Part shown: positions 44,830 to 56,141 of the stretch, piece after piece
Position numbering within the stretch: the stretch's first letter is position 1
Layout: every line of letters begins with the position of its first letter
Assembly (NCBI GenBank): GCA_019321725.1
Contig: CM033106.1
Location: 30,926,118-30,990,117 of the forward strand
Length of the DNA: 64,000 nt
Origin: Paulownia fortunei
Taxonomy: Eukaryota > Streptophyta > Magnoliopsida > Lamiales > Paulowniaceae
Direction: 5' to 3'
Notes under the pieces: model-generated
The model's input: the letters and a program-made list of their open reading frames with translations, nothing else
Told to the model about the DNA's origin: nothing
The model's database searches: none
Position numbers and translations under genes: made by a program

Positions 44830-45606
44830 AGGGACAAATGTTCATCTTTCTATAAACAGAGGATACTTGGGAAAAATTATTTGTTCCTGGGCAAGATCAT
44901 ACAAATTTATGATTACTGAAACCCAATTAGTTGCGATTATTTATAAGCCTGTTTGACGTAAATTGGGATTTTTTGTAATTTAGCTCGACTTTTTATAGAA
45001 AAATGACTGGTGAAATAAGCAATTAAGACCGATGTTATACTTATCTATTGAACCAAACATGTCAGAATAATAGTACATAGTATTAAAAAAAATAAAAATG
45101 AAACCTGCTTATTAACGAGGGAAATATTTAAAAAAAAAATCATAATTGAAACTGTATGATGTGAGACCATAAACATATATGTACCCTCAATTTCACTGAA
45201 GCATTAAATTTTCAATCCATCACTTAATTCTTGCACCATTGTGTTCTTAAACTAAGAATCTTAGAGTAGTTCAGAAGTTTCATGCCCATTTAGTAACAGC
45301 ATGCTTATTCTTATCTCCCCAAACCTCCAAATGAAATTATTATTCAAATCATTAATATATTGAATTTTAAATCGAGTTTAAATAATTTGATTATTATTAT
45401 AAATTAAAAATATTTTTTAACTCATTCAATCGATCATTTCTAACTATCAATCTTGAAATTTTAAAATAAATATATTCAATTTTAATTGTTAACTCTTGCT
45501 CTTTTTATTCAGTTGGGTCAAAAAGCACCACCCTTGGGATTTTCTTGGGCCAACAAACATTTTGCCCAAGTTTGGTGATGTTTTGGTCCAAAATGAAACC
45601 AAATAT

Positions 45607-45637
<31 letters not shown>

Positions 45638-46020
45638 TTTTGAGTATATGTGGGTTTATTCTTTAAAAAAATATTAGTTTCCTAAATACTTTTGAGAAAT
45701 TCATAATCATTGCTCTCTCGTATATAAATATTTATTTAAATTTTGATATATATTGTATACATACATATGTATTGAAAGTAAACGGTAAAACTCAGAGCAT
45801 AATTGTCTCAAACGCGAGTAAATCCGCCTTGCCACCTACTATGAATACGTAGCATACTTAAGTTTACGTTGACCAAAAAGTCTCAGGTCAATGACATTTG
45901 TCTCGTTTCCATTAGTCGATAGATTCCAAAAAATAGACCTTTCCGCAGAGGATCCAAAATAAGATAGTGGCTCTTGCTCTATCAGTAGTTCAGTACCGTA
46001 CATTCGTACAGGATCCTATT
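44830..46020. other. Spacer between the SAUR array and the YEATS gene
   Basis: Strongly AT-rich. It holds a (TTTA)n microsatellite at about 45604-45640. No gene is seen. Confidence 0.45.
45604..45640. repeat. (TTTA)n microsatellite
   Basis: About nine TTTA units without interruption. Confidence 0.9.
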
Positions 46021-46022
46021 GG

Positions 46023-46031
46023 AAACCCTAA
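46023..46031 (+). promoter_or_regulatory. Telo-box AAACCCTAA before the YEATS gene
   Basis: AAACCCTAA, 47 bp upstream of the ATG and likely in the 5' UTR. Telo-boxes are common near transcription starts of plant genes active in dividing cells. Confidence 0.5.
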
Positions 46032-46077
46032 TTTCATTTAGATCAATTTTGTGATTTATTTTTAGTTCAATTGCAGA

Positions 46078-49000
46078 ATGCCTCTGAAAAACGGAGCTGA
46101 ACAGCCGGATATCAGCGGCTCGATGCCAAAATCGCAGCGCACAAAAGTGATTAAATCCTCAGATGACAATGAAAAAAAGGTGATTTTTTTATTCTTTTTG
46201 GTTTCAATTACAATGTAAAATCCTTACTGATTACTAAAATCAACACAAGAAAAATCAACAATTTAAGTCAGAATACTTAATTTCGCACCTCCTCGAGAAT
46301 TTATTTTCTAAAAGTAAAAAAAAATACTAATTTTTATGGTTTTTTTCTTATCGTATAGAGTTTGGCTAAGAAGCTTAAAGATTCAGAAATTTGTATTCCC
46401 ATTGTGTATGGTAACATTGCATTTTGGCTTGGTAAGAAAGCAAGCGAGTAAGTAATTGTTTGCCTTTTTTTATTTTTTGAAGTGAATTGTATTATAAATA
46501 CATTAAGTGTTTGATGAAATCCTGGTCTTGTTTTTCCTTTATTTTTCCTTTTTTTTTTCCTTTTTTTCTGTTGTTAAGGTACCAGTCACATAAATGGACA
46601 ATTTATGTTCGCGGAGCGACAAATGAGGACCTTGGAGTGGTGATAAAGCGTGCTGTTTTCCAATTGCATTCGAGTTTTAATAATCCCACAAGGATGGTTG
46701 ATACCCCACCTTTTGAGCTATCGGAGTCTGGATGGGGTGAATTTGAAATTGCCATTACCCTGCATTTTCACAATGATGTTAGCGATAAGCCATTGCACTT
46801 GTGAGTAGTTCTTCTTGTCATCGTGTATATATGTGTTTATCTGTATGTCTGGATGTATCTATGTATGTGAATCTGGACTTGGCTAAGGCTGGAATGGAAC
46901 AGCTGTTACGCCGTGTTAGCAAATGGATTTGGTGCCAGTTGAATGAATGCTTTTTCTTTTTAACTTTCTCAATGTCAATGCAGCTGGGTAAATAGTCATG
47001 AGTGGCCTTATTCATATTTTTTGAATTTCCATGTGAGGTTATATTTCTGTGTATGAAATGTTTATAGGTATCACCATTTAAAGTTATATCCCGAGGATGA
47101 GTCTGGTCCACTGTCCACTAAGAAGCCTGTTGTTGTGGAATCTTATGATGAAATTGTTCTCTCGGAGCCTTCTGAGGCTTTCTTTGCCCGGGTGCAAAAT
47201 CATCCTGCTGTTATTGTGCCTAGACTGCCTGTGGGCTTTACTTTGCCTCCTGGTGTGTTTTGCTTTATCATATTGTTGGTTATTAATGGCTTCGCCATTC
47301 ACTGTACTTCAAGATATTATTCTTTGTGTCTTTTTACCACTGCCTAACTGTACTTCAAGATATTATTCTTTGTGTCTTTTTACCACTGCCTAACTGTACT
47401 TCAAGATGTTATCTCTATATTTGTTCTTACAGTGCCTGTGGAGGATCTTGACAACAGGAACAGAGGTGACACCAAAGATCATCCCCTGAACCAGTGGTTT
47501 ACCAATTTCTCCGAGGCAGATGAGCTATTAAAACTTGCTGCAGCTCGGCAGCAGGTCAATATGAACATACTTTTAGGCATCTACAAAGATTTGTTAACTA
47601 ATCTGTTCGTGCGAATGTCCTGAGAATTCTACTTTATGTCTCTTAGCTGGATGGCCATTAAACTTTTGACCTTGAAGGGATGGCAACATCCCTCTTCTCA
47701 CAAGCTGAAGAATTAAAAAATGAAAATCATAAATAACAACAATTGCCATAGTGATAGTAAAAGTAGACATATTATGAAGCAATTAAACAGAAATAAAAAT
47801 AATGAGGGATATTTTATCTGTTAGTGCTTGTGCTACTTTTCAATCATCTATTTGTTATGTCGTCGATGAACTTGAGTTATTTATTAAGTGGGCATGCTAA
47901 TTGCCCTATCTTAATGGGATTTTGTTCAGCTGAATGGACAAATGATAATATATGGCAAAGAAGAACTTTTAATCTAGAGAATGCATTAATATTTGAAAAA
48001 ATTGCTCCATCAACATTCATTTGGTAGCAAAATGAGAAAATTGGGAGCTTCCTCATACTTCTCTAGGGAGCTGTGAATCATCTAGGCATACATTAGATAA
48101 AGATGTCCATAAACAAATCTTGCTTTATAGAAAATCAGGAATATATTCATGTTAATTTGGGGAATTACTCCCTAAGCTTGCCATGTACTCAGAATTTGCT
48201 TATATAGATTACAATAAACAGATCATTCTGCAGTGTTCTGTGATGCATAGTAGAGGCACTTCTTCCTTACATGTGATCTCCTAAAAGCTAGAACCAGCTA
48301 AGATTGCGCCATCTGTTTCTCGTCAATTTTGAACCTCCACAATTTTGGGACCGGCTTAGAAAATATCGTGAACACCATTAGTGAGCTTAGATGATTTCTT
48401 CCCAAATTTAATAAGCACAACTGAACGCTTGATGCGTAAATTTCACACAATTTTTTCACTTGTATTTTCTAAGCTTGGATGAATATATCTTCCAAGCTGA
48501 CATGACTGTGAGGCTTTGATTTGCCATGATCTACTCAACACAATTTTACTGTGGCATGTGATCTTCCTGTGATCATCTTCTTCCCTAATCAAAGCTACTG
48601 AAATTAGTAAAGCAAGCATTAGGAAGAGAGAAAAGAAACCAGCTGAATATGTAGGAAAAGAAATTCAAAAAGTAACTAATATTCACAACTCCAAATGGAC
48701 TTCTTGTTGATTCACAATTGGCCACCATATGTTCTTATTTTTATACATATGATGTTTGGGCAAATGGAATTCCAAGTCTAAAGGCCCATTTGAGAAGTGC
48801 CTTTGACAGCACCTTGGATTCATGCAACTAATGGATCACTAAATTTAGTTAGCTTGTATGCATGATGTGTTGTATTATTATGGGGCATTCCGATGTTGAA
48901 TTGGTTTTGGGAGGTTCGAAAAATGCGTAGACAAATTGCACCTAATAGCCATTAGTTACCAATCCCCTTCATGGTAGCGAATATCTGATGTTTAGGCCAT

Positions 49001-49269
49001 AAATTTGATTCAAATAACAGAACTATATGAACTCTGAATAATTCACCTGAGCATCAAGCATTTGCCTCTTCTTAATTATGCGAAATTAGAGTTTTGAACA
49101 TCACATGTTTTGGTTACGATGAATTCTTTCCTTTTATCTAGTGAAAAGAAATTGTTCTTTGATAGTGTCTATGAATGCATAGGTGCAAGCGCATATTGCA
49201 AGACTCAGAAGGCAGTTGAGTTTGATTGACGGACAGCACCAACAATTGAAAGCGGCATCTGATATGTAA
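46078..49269 (+). CDS. YAF9A: YEATS-domain protein, YAF9A/TAF14b (GAS41) homologue, 268 aa
   Basis: Six exons: 46078-46179, 46359-46447, 46579-46800, 47068-47252, 47433-47554, 49183-49269. Introns are GT-AG and the 807 nt stay in frame to TAA. A polar N-terminus (1-40) is followed by the YEATS domain (~45-150): [64 protein letters not shown]. Cage-type residues expected for acyl-lysine reading are present: His68, Phe97, Trp116, Phe119. The C-terminus (~226-265) is an [14 protein letters not shown] coiled coil used for complex assembly. YAF9 proteins are subunits of SWR1 (H2A.Z deposition) and NuA4 (H4 acetylation) complexes. Length equals that recalled for the Arabidopsis protein. Intron 5 is long (1.6 kb). 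Confidence 0.93.
47303..47412. repeat. 46-bp tandem repeat in YAF9A intron 4 (2.4 copies)
   Basis: Units start TGTACTTCAAGATATTATTC at 47303 and 47349, with a truncated third copy from 47395 ending about 20 bp before the intron 4 acceptor. Confidence 0.9.
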
Positions 49270-51480
49270 ATGTTCATTATATATCATAAAGGATATTAAA
49301 TCTTACCATTAAAAAATCAAGTTATTTTTCATTTATGAAGAATAAGTATATCTTGTTCTGTTAATTTACTCTGCAGAAGAGAATTTTGTACTTATTCCAT
49401 TTTCAGCTCTTTGCTGCAATTTTGTCAGATCAAAATATAACAATATATTTATATCAAGAAAAATGGAGAAAAAAAATGTCATTAATTTTTTCAGCTCAAA
49501 TATGAAAGTACTTATAATTCGAAGGATTTGTGGTGCTGTTAATCATTTTGTCATACTTGATTATAAATTTATAGCAGAAACAGTTTTTTTCTGGATTTTG
49601 TTGGAAGCTTACATCTTACAGAGGCTCTGTTTGTACAAGAATTTATTTATATGAAAAGCTGATAAAATTTGTATTACTTTATGTAATATTATAGTTTGTA
49701 CATGCATGACAACTAGGTGGTAAAAGACAATGAAATGGGAATCTTTGTATCTGTAGGATGAATACTCTTATCTTTGAGAGTCCAGTGTGCTTTCACACTA
49801 TCATGCCAACATGGCACACTTAGGGATTGTGGATCTGTAAGTGTTGAAGTGGTAAATAGAGAAAACTAGAGCAACTAAGACAATTATTGAGGCATGAACA
49901 TGGACTGTGATTGGATTGGTTTTGGATCCAGCTCCTGTATATCTGACCTAGTGGGTATAAACACACACACACAAACAAGATTAGAATTGTTTTAATTACT
50001 TATTTTTTCTAGCATAAATGATATCTTATGTTTTGTTAAGAAAAGTTGATTGTTGAAGTAATTCCTTCTGAAATGGAGAGTATTGGTTCACATTGAAACT
50101 ATATCTTTTAGTATCATTATTGTTTTATTCTTTTGTGTTATAGGCATTGTGGGAAGAGTTTAAACCTATGTAACATTTCCTCACTTGGAGGCTTTAATAT
50201 ATGTGGGACTTTATGTACTAATTATTGTACCATTGGGGGAGTTATTCTTTATGGAGCGTTAGTTCTACAAATCAAAACTTGCCGGACAAGTGTTTATATT
50301 ATTCAAGACATGATACATTGGGATTTGACTAACCTAAGTATGCATAGGATGCATTATTAATTCATACAGTCAGCTTGAGCAGGATAATATTTTTCCAGTT
50401 GCTTTCAGTTGTGCCAATATTGAAAGTTCCAAATGCTGGAATAGTGTTGACTACTAAGGCATACAGGCGGCTTCATAAGTAATTACCATATGTGGCAAAG
50501 ATGTAAATTCATGTTCTGTTGTTTCAATGTGCTGCTCTTATGGAAAACTTTGTTTGGCAATTCACATCCCCAATAAGTGGATATCCTGAGAATTTTGTTT
50601 CCTGTACAGTACTTGCTATTTTTAACATTTTTCTTGCTAGAATATTTGGTTTCTGCTGATATGATGAATATTATCTGCTTTGTTTACCTGTCCTTAGTGC
50701 CTTATCTTCTGACTACTATGTTGATTCTGAACTGTAAAGTGTAGCTTAAATATCGTATTGCATCCATTGTGCTTTATTGATTTGTTTGGAAGCTCCTGTG
50801 AAGTGTTCATACCTATGTGGTAAAGTTGTGTAGGAGTCTGCTTAATCTTTTCTTATGGATCATGACTGTGAAGTAAATTGTATTCATTTTCACTCATTTA
50901 TTCCTTGTTGCTAGCCTGTGTTTCATTTTGCGGCATATCAGGTACGACATCGTTATCCCTAAATATTAGATATAATTTTCATATAAATTTCTGTGGGTCC
51001 TTGATATAACAACCCTGGCACATTCTCCTGTTTCTATGATGCTGTGATATGTCTAGGGATCAATTTATTTTTCTCAAATGTATGGGTTGGAGATCTAGGC
51101 TTCTTGTGCTCAGGTCTTGTGACATGCAAAAACTTGCTGATCTGTTTTTTGGCCCAATTGTCTTACATAATTCCCCTCCTAAAACAACCCATTTCGGACT
51201 GTCTTAGTTTGATATCACTTGTTCTCTACATTACCATACATCTTTTTTCTATTTGCCATTGCTTTGTGCACTCACACAGCTATGGCCAACATTGCTAATT
51301 TTGTTATCTTCAATCCCAAAATCCATTATTATCTCACAGCCTTCCTTGCAAACTCCCCAAAGAAAAGAAAGAGAGTATATATTAACTTAACAATGACACA
51401 AATGTTCTGTTCTATTCTATTCGGACCATAAAAGACCATTAGAGCACGAAAAGAATGATTTATCTCTCAGAATCTCAAAC
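49270..51480. other. YAF9A 3' UTR and AT-rich downstream sequence
   Basis: No supported gene. A short acceptor-plus-frame at 50399-50482 is discussed as a weak exon candidate. A short AC run lies near 49960-49972. Confidence 0.35.
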
Positions 51481-51503
51481 TTCAAGCCTGCCTAGTTACA
51501 ATT

Positions 51504-51846
51504 CTACCCTCGAAGATCACAAGGGGCACAGTTTTTCCCGGGTTTCTTGCGACGAACATGTTTCAGACACGTGCATTTGGGGTTATTTTTAGGAGGGTTG
51601 GAGGGGAGTTTAAGCTGACAGTTTGAAGTAGTTGGGAGTGATCTCAAAGGGCCTCACTGCACTATATATCCAGGAAAGTTTTAGGGCAAGAGTAACATGG
51701 GCTTCATGTGCAATACGGATAGATGGGTCACCATCAACTGGAAAAAAGGTAAATTCCGTTGATGTATTAGTTTCTGCTGCGGAGCACCGCAATTTTTGGT
51801 GAGAAAAAGAAAAAAAAAAAGAAATTGAGGGACCACCTCTTTTCAT
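51504..51846 (-). other. Possible unidentified coding remnant (minus strand)
   Basis: On the minus strand an open frame at 51846-51610 reads, after a possible acceptor, VDGDPSIRIAHEAHVTLALK and onward to FKLSA. In another frame the following sequence reads NPPKNNPKCTCLKHVRRKKP, then GKNCAPCDLRG before TAG at 51504-51506. Both look more protein-like than surrounding DNA, and joined by a frameshift they could be a decayed gene end. No family is recognised. Confidence 0.25.
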
Positions 51847-51849
51847 ATA

Positions 51850-52480
51850 ATGTCATTATATATATCTAATCCAATCTTATATTCAGAACATGGGATGGGG
51901 TTATTAGTCAAGTTCCAAGACATTCTATTTTCAGCTAACCCTGATCCACCTATCTATCATTCTCTGTATGCGTACATAGTTGTTACAGGACATGGTCTAG
52001 TCCTCGATGGTCTAATCGTCAATGTTTGACCAGACGCGCACACGCGATTTTCACCTAAGAAATTATATTATTTTTGTTTCTGAATTTTTACTCCACTAAA
52101 TATAAAGTCTTTTAATATCTAATTCTTAGCCAGTGCTTTGCAAATAAAAAATAAAAAATAAAATATATATATATATAAGCAACTGATATTGTGAGAATAG
52201 AAAAGGTGTGCTGTCAAGGACTTGAGGGTTTATGAGAGTAAAACAAAATGAGAAGACAGAAGTGCGAGGATATCGTAACATATAATTATTTGTTTTCTAG
52301 AGCTGTTGTGGATCGCATTTCTGAGCCTTGGAACATGCAGATATAACTTCTTTCTCTGGGCATGGAGATGGAGCCATGTTTAATTGGGTGGGGGGCTATG
52401 TTTCTTGAGTGGTTCTCATTCCAACTGGGCTTCATCTCCTCTACTTAGTTTCAATATGATCAGGACCACATCTCTACCAT
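51850..52480. other. Spacer without recognisable genes
   Basis: AT-rich; a short (AT)n run lies near 52163-52176. Nothing else is supported. Confidence 0.4.
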
Positions 52481-52928
52481 CAAGTTGCATTGTGATGTTG
52501 ACATCTTTCGCCAAGGGTATTTTAGTCAACTTACAAATCATCGGGCTAGATCCGAAATTAAAAAACATATATAGTTAGATGTGTTGAGACAATCTTCTTA
52601 TATGTTCAACTTTTATTTCATGTATTATCCAAGTTGCATTGTGATTGTGATATCTTTCACCAAGGGTATTTTAGTCAATTTATAATTGGTCGGGCTAGAT
52701 CTGAAATGGAAAAACAAATATAGTTAGCTGTGTTGAGACAATCTTCTTATATGTTCAACTTTGTATTTCAAGTATTATTCAAGTTGCATTGTGATTGTGA
52801 TATATTTCACCAAGGGTATATTAGTCAATTTACAAATCATCGGGCTAGATCCAAAATGAACATACAAATATAGTTAGATGTGTTTGAGACAATCTTCTTG
52901 CACGTTCAACTTTTATTTCATGTACTAT
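52481..52928. repeat. Minisatellite, three tandem ~149-bp units
   Basis: Units begin CAAGTTGCATTGTGATTGTG (first copy slightly different) at 52481, 52630 and 52780. Each contains CACCAAGGGTATTTTAGTCA or close variants and a GTTGAGACAATCTTCTT segment. Copies differ by scattered substitutions. Confidence 0.9.
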
Positions 52929-52929
52929 T

Positions 52930-53870
52930 TAAGATTAATTTCTTTGTACCTAGCTCGAAATAAGCCCGAAGCTTAAAAAAAATGTGACCCGATTTTGGGA
53001 TTAGCAAAGGTAATTGTGATTACACCTCATTCAGTTTGGACGAAGGTACCGTACAGAACTTATGGAGTAGTGATGTTTTTGTGGTCGATGTTTAGGGTAT
53101 GAGAATAGGTATATTACTAAAACATCCATTTAGTTTAATAAACATCCTTAATTGTTGCAAAAATATAAATTATAAACAAGAGAACAAAATAAAAAGCATT
53201 TACAAATGGTGCAAATGAATCTAGACCGTGGGTTTGCATTTATATTATATAACAGTTAATAGGACACATATTTGACTAAAAATGGCAACGAACTATGGGT
53301 TGTACATTTTCATTATTTGTTTGGCTATTTGTTGTTGTACCCAGATAATATGTAGAAGGTCGAACCTGAAAAGTATGTTCACATGGATTTCTGTATGGAT
53401 TTACTGAAGCAACCATTCTGTTTTTTAGCTGACAATAATTTAGCAGAATCACAAGTCCAACAATCGGATAAAACCAAACAACTTCTAAAGTAAGTAAAAA
53501 TGGTTCGTACTACCCTAGAGTACAGTTAGTTTGAGTCCGTGATTTACAAGAGTTTCTTTCCTCCCCCAGTCCCCACCCCACACGCACATGGGTTTGTATG
53601 TATGATCAGTTGATCATATTATTTTTGTTGTCTCTCAGTGTTTAATTAATTAGATCAATTTAATTATGGATTCTATTAGTCTAATAAAATTTAATTATAT
53701 TTTTTATTATATTATGTAAAATAATAATGTAATAATTAATTATTATGTGTAAGGTAAAATAAGATAAAACAATCAATTAAATATATATATATATAATAAA
53801 ACTCATAAATAATCACATACATGTAACTATATACAAAGTTTAAGATTTTTAAAAAAATTAAAAAAATAAG
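52930..53870. other. AT-rich spacer
   Basis: No gene is seen. TA-rich patches lie near 53781-53796. Confidence 0.4.
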
Positions 53871-53874
53871 TTCT

Positions 53875-54040
53875 GATTGGTTTGATCGATTTTTTATCTA
53901 GTTTGGTTGGTTTTTTTATCGGTTTTTCGTCCGATCTGATTGTTTTGACCGATTTAACTGAATTTTTAATTTTTTATCTCCAATCGGCCGCACCAACTAT
54001 CGATTCGCAATTGGACCGATCAAACCGACCAATTCAGTCC
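53875..54040. repeat. Imperfect inverted repeat, possible MITE-like relic
   Basis: The left end ATTGGTTTGATCGA is imperfectly complementary to the right end GGACCGATCAAACCGACCAA. The interior is rich in GGTTTTT and CCGAT words, a composition often seen in plant dispersed repeats. No target-site duplication was identified. Confidence 0.35.
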
Positions 54041-54644
54041 GAGTTTAAAAACATTACTCCTTGTTCCAGAAGACAAAGAATATAGTTTTTAAAATTCTAA
54101 ATTATAATTGAAAAAGTAAAAGTATTATGTATTTTTACACTATTATTTGTTGTAGACGGTTAACCACATTATTGGTTACATTAAAAGGTGATTTTTAAAA
54201 AAATACATATTTTAGGAAATAGAATGTTATTTTAGTTAGTCACAAAAAAAAAATATAGATGTAGTGTTTGGACTGCTAACTTGTAATAATAACATTTTTT
54301 GGCAGAATTGTGCAACAACGCCCATTTTACTCTTAAAGAAAACATGCTTTTTGAAGTTGAATCTGAACCCAAACTTAATTTTGGTTAAATCAATTGTCAA
54401 GAATTAATTTTCAAAAAATAAAATAAAATTGTAGCATTATCTTGGAATAAGTTTTCTTAAATTTTTTATATTTCATCAGTTCTCCTTGAAAAATTAAAAC
54501 CTCACGAAAATAAATATAAATTGTGATTAATTTTTTTACTTTTTGAATGACTCTTTATAAGGTAAAAACATTGTTGTCCAACAATATTTTCATATATACC
54601 CAGAAGAAAAAAAACATATTTTCATATATCAAAATAGGAGAACG

Positions 54645-54685
<41 letters not shown>

Positions 54686-55640
54686 ACATAGAAAAGATTT
54701 AATAAAATGGAAAATAGTTGTTAACCACCGAAATAGATTAAAAGCCGCTGAAACACACAAAACTGTGGGATTGAGACAGAATGTTGGAAATGGAAACAAG
54801 TACTGTGGAAAGTATGATGTTGAAACCTGAAGCCGACTCCCAACAGTGAAAGCTAATTATGAGGCCACCTTCCTCCATGCCAAGCACTCAATCTTTTTTT
54901 TTTCTCTTTTTCTTTCTTTTTTTATTGTGTTTTCACACACACACACACTGACAGAGTATTTAAAGTTTTCTTATTCAACCAAATATATATCTTACAAAAC
55001 CTAGCAATATACCTCATCAAATTCATATAAATTATGGAATGGTAAATTATAAAAATTATCTTAAAGAATTAATTTAATTAATAAAAAATTCAATTATTTT
55101 TTAAAATTGTAAGTACCCCATTTAAGTTTGTCTTTATTTTACAAATACCTACTCAATATGTATAATTTGTAAGATAAAAATAAATATCAAAACAGTATTT
55201 GTAATTTATAAATTTAGATGGATTTTTTTATAAATAGTTCAAATTTTAAGAATATTTTTTATAATTAACCCGTTATAAACGTATCTTGTTCCTTGATCAG
55301 ATTCAAGTCAATCACAAAATAAATAAATATCCAACATATGGTGATTGTTTCACATTTCAAGACGAAGTATAAAATAAGGATAATTATATTTTTCTATTTT
55401 TGAATTCTTAAATCCAATTTGAGTAAGATTTTTTGTCTAAGTGTGTTAATTAAGGCAAAAATCAGTGTGGGTACTTGTAGAAAGGGTCCATATTGCCAAT
55501 AGAAAGCCCAACATAGGATACTAACACCAAATGGTCTTGGCCCCACATTGTCCTTTCATACTTACACAAAGCCCAAAACGCCCGTGGTGTGTCCTTTGCT
55601 CCCACACCCCACATGTACCCCACCCCGCACCACCCCACTA
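54041..55640. other. AT-rich spacer before the SAUR50-like gene
   Basis: Holds a (TA)n microsatellite (54650-54681) and a T-rich tract near 54894-54921. No gene is seen. Confidence 0.45.
54650..54681. repeat. (TA)n microsatellite
   Basis: Uninterrupted alternating TA run of about 15 units. Confidence 0.9.
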
Positions 55641-55653
55641 CCCCACCTTCCTC

Positions 55654-55661
55654 CATAAATA
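55654..55661 (+). promoter_or_regulatory. Probable TATA box of SAUR50-like gene
   Basis: CATAAATA about 165 bp upstream of the ATG, in a C-rich stretch. No CATGTG pair is present, so this promoter differs from the array promoters. Confidence 0.45.
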
Positions 55662-55823
55662 CCTTCGCGCCACTCCATCTTCACCGCCACCTCCACTTCC
55701 TCCTTCAAAGTTCAAAAACTCCTCCCATTTTTTTTACTCAGTTTCTTGCCTGAACAAATCAACCAACGCAACCCATTTCTTTCTTCCTTTCTTTATTTCC
55801 TGATCTCCAATATTCCCATCAGA

Positions 55824-56141
55824 ATGGCTATCAAGAAATCAAACAAGCTGCCACAAGCAGCAGCCTTGAAGCAAATCTTGAAACGATGTTCCAGTTTAGG
55901 CAAGAAACATGGGTGCGATGATGAAGGTGGGCTGCCAATGGATGTTCCTAAAGGCCACTTTGCAGTTTACGTGGGTGAAAATCGAAGCAGATACATTGTG
56001 CCTATCTCTTTCTTGACTCACCCAGAGTTCCAGTGTCTGCTCAGGAGAGCTGAAGAAGAGTTTGGATTTGATCATGAAATGGGCCTCACCATTCCTTGTG
56101 AAGAAGTTGTTTTCCGATCACTAACTTCCATGCTCAGATGA
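55824..56141 (+). CDS. SAUR50-like protein (105 aa)
   Basis: Intronless SAUR, ATG 55824; the frame is open 26 codons upstream in leader sequence. N-terminus [28 protein letters not shown] is the hallmark of the SAUR50-type subgroup, followed by [50 protein letters not shown] and [13 protein letters not shown]- with one Gly fewer than HPMGG separates it from the clustered genes. It lies 11 kb from the array and shares no flanking repeats with it, so it is an independent locus. Family function is PP2C.D inhibition and growth promotion. Confidence 0.94.
   Translation: MAIKKSNKLPQAAALKQILKRCSSLGKKHGCDDEGGLPMDVPKGHFAVYVGENRSRYIVPISFLTHPEFQCLLRRAEEEFGFDHEMGLTIPCEEVVFRSLTSMLR

Larger units (their letters stand above)
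42689..44890. repeat. SAUR array module V (type A decayed, type B +)
   Basis: Contains the type-A fragment 42864-43011 and SAUR 44502-44780. No minus-strand pseudogene was found in front of it. Confidence 0.65.

Noticed and set aside
55462..55656. Minus-strand Gly/Val-rich open frame
   Set aside because: Antisense of the C-rich promoter of the SAUR50-like gene.
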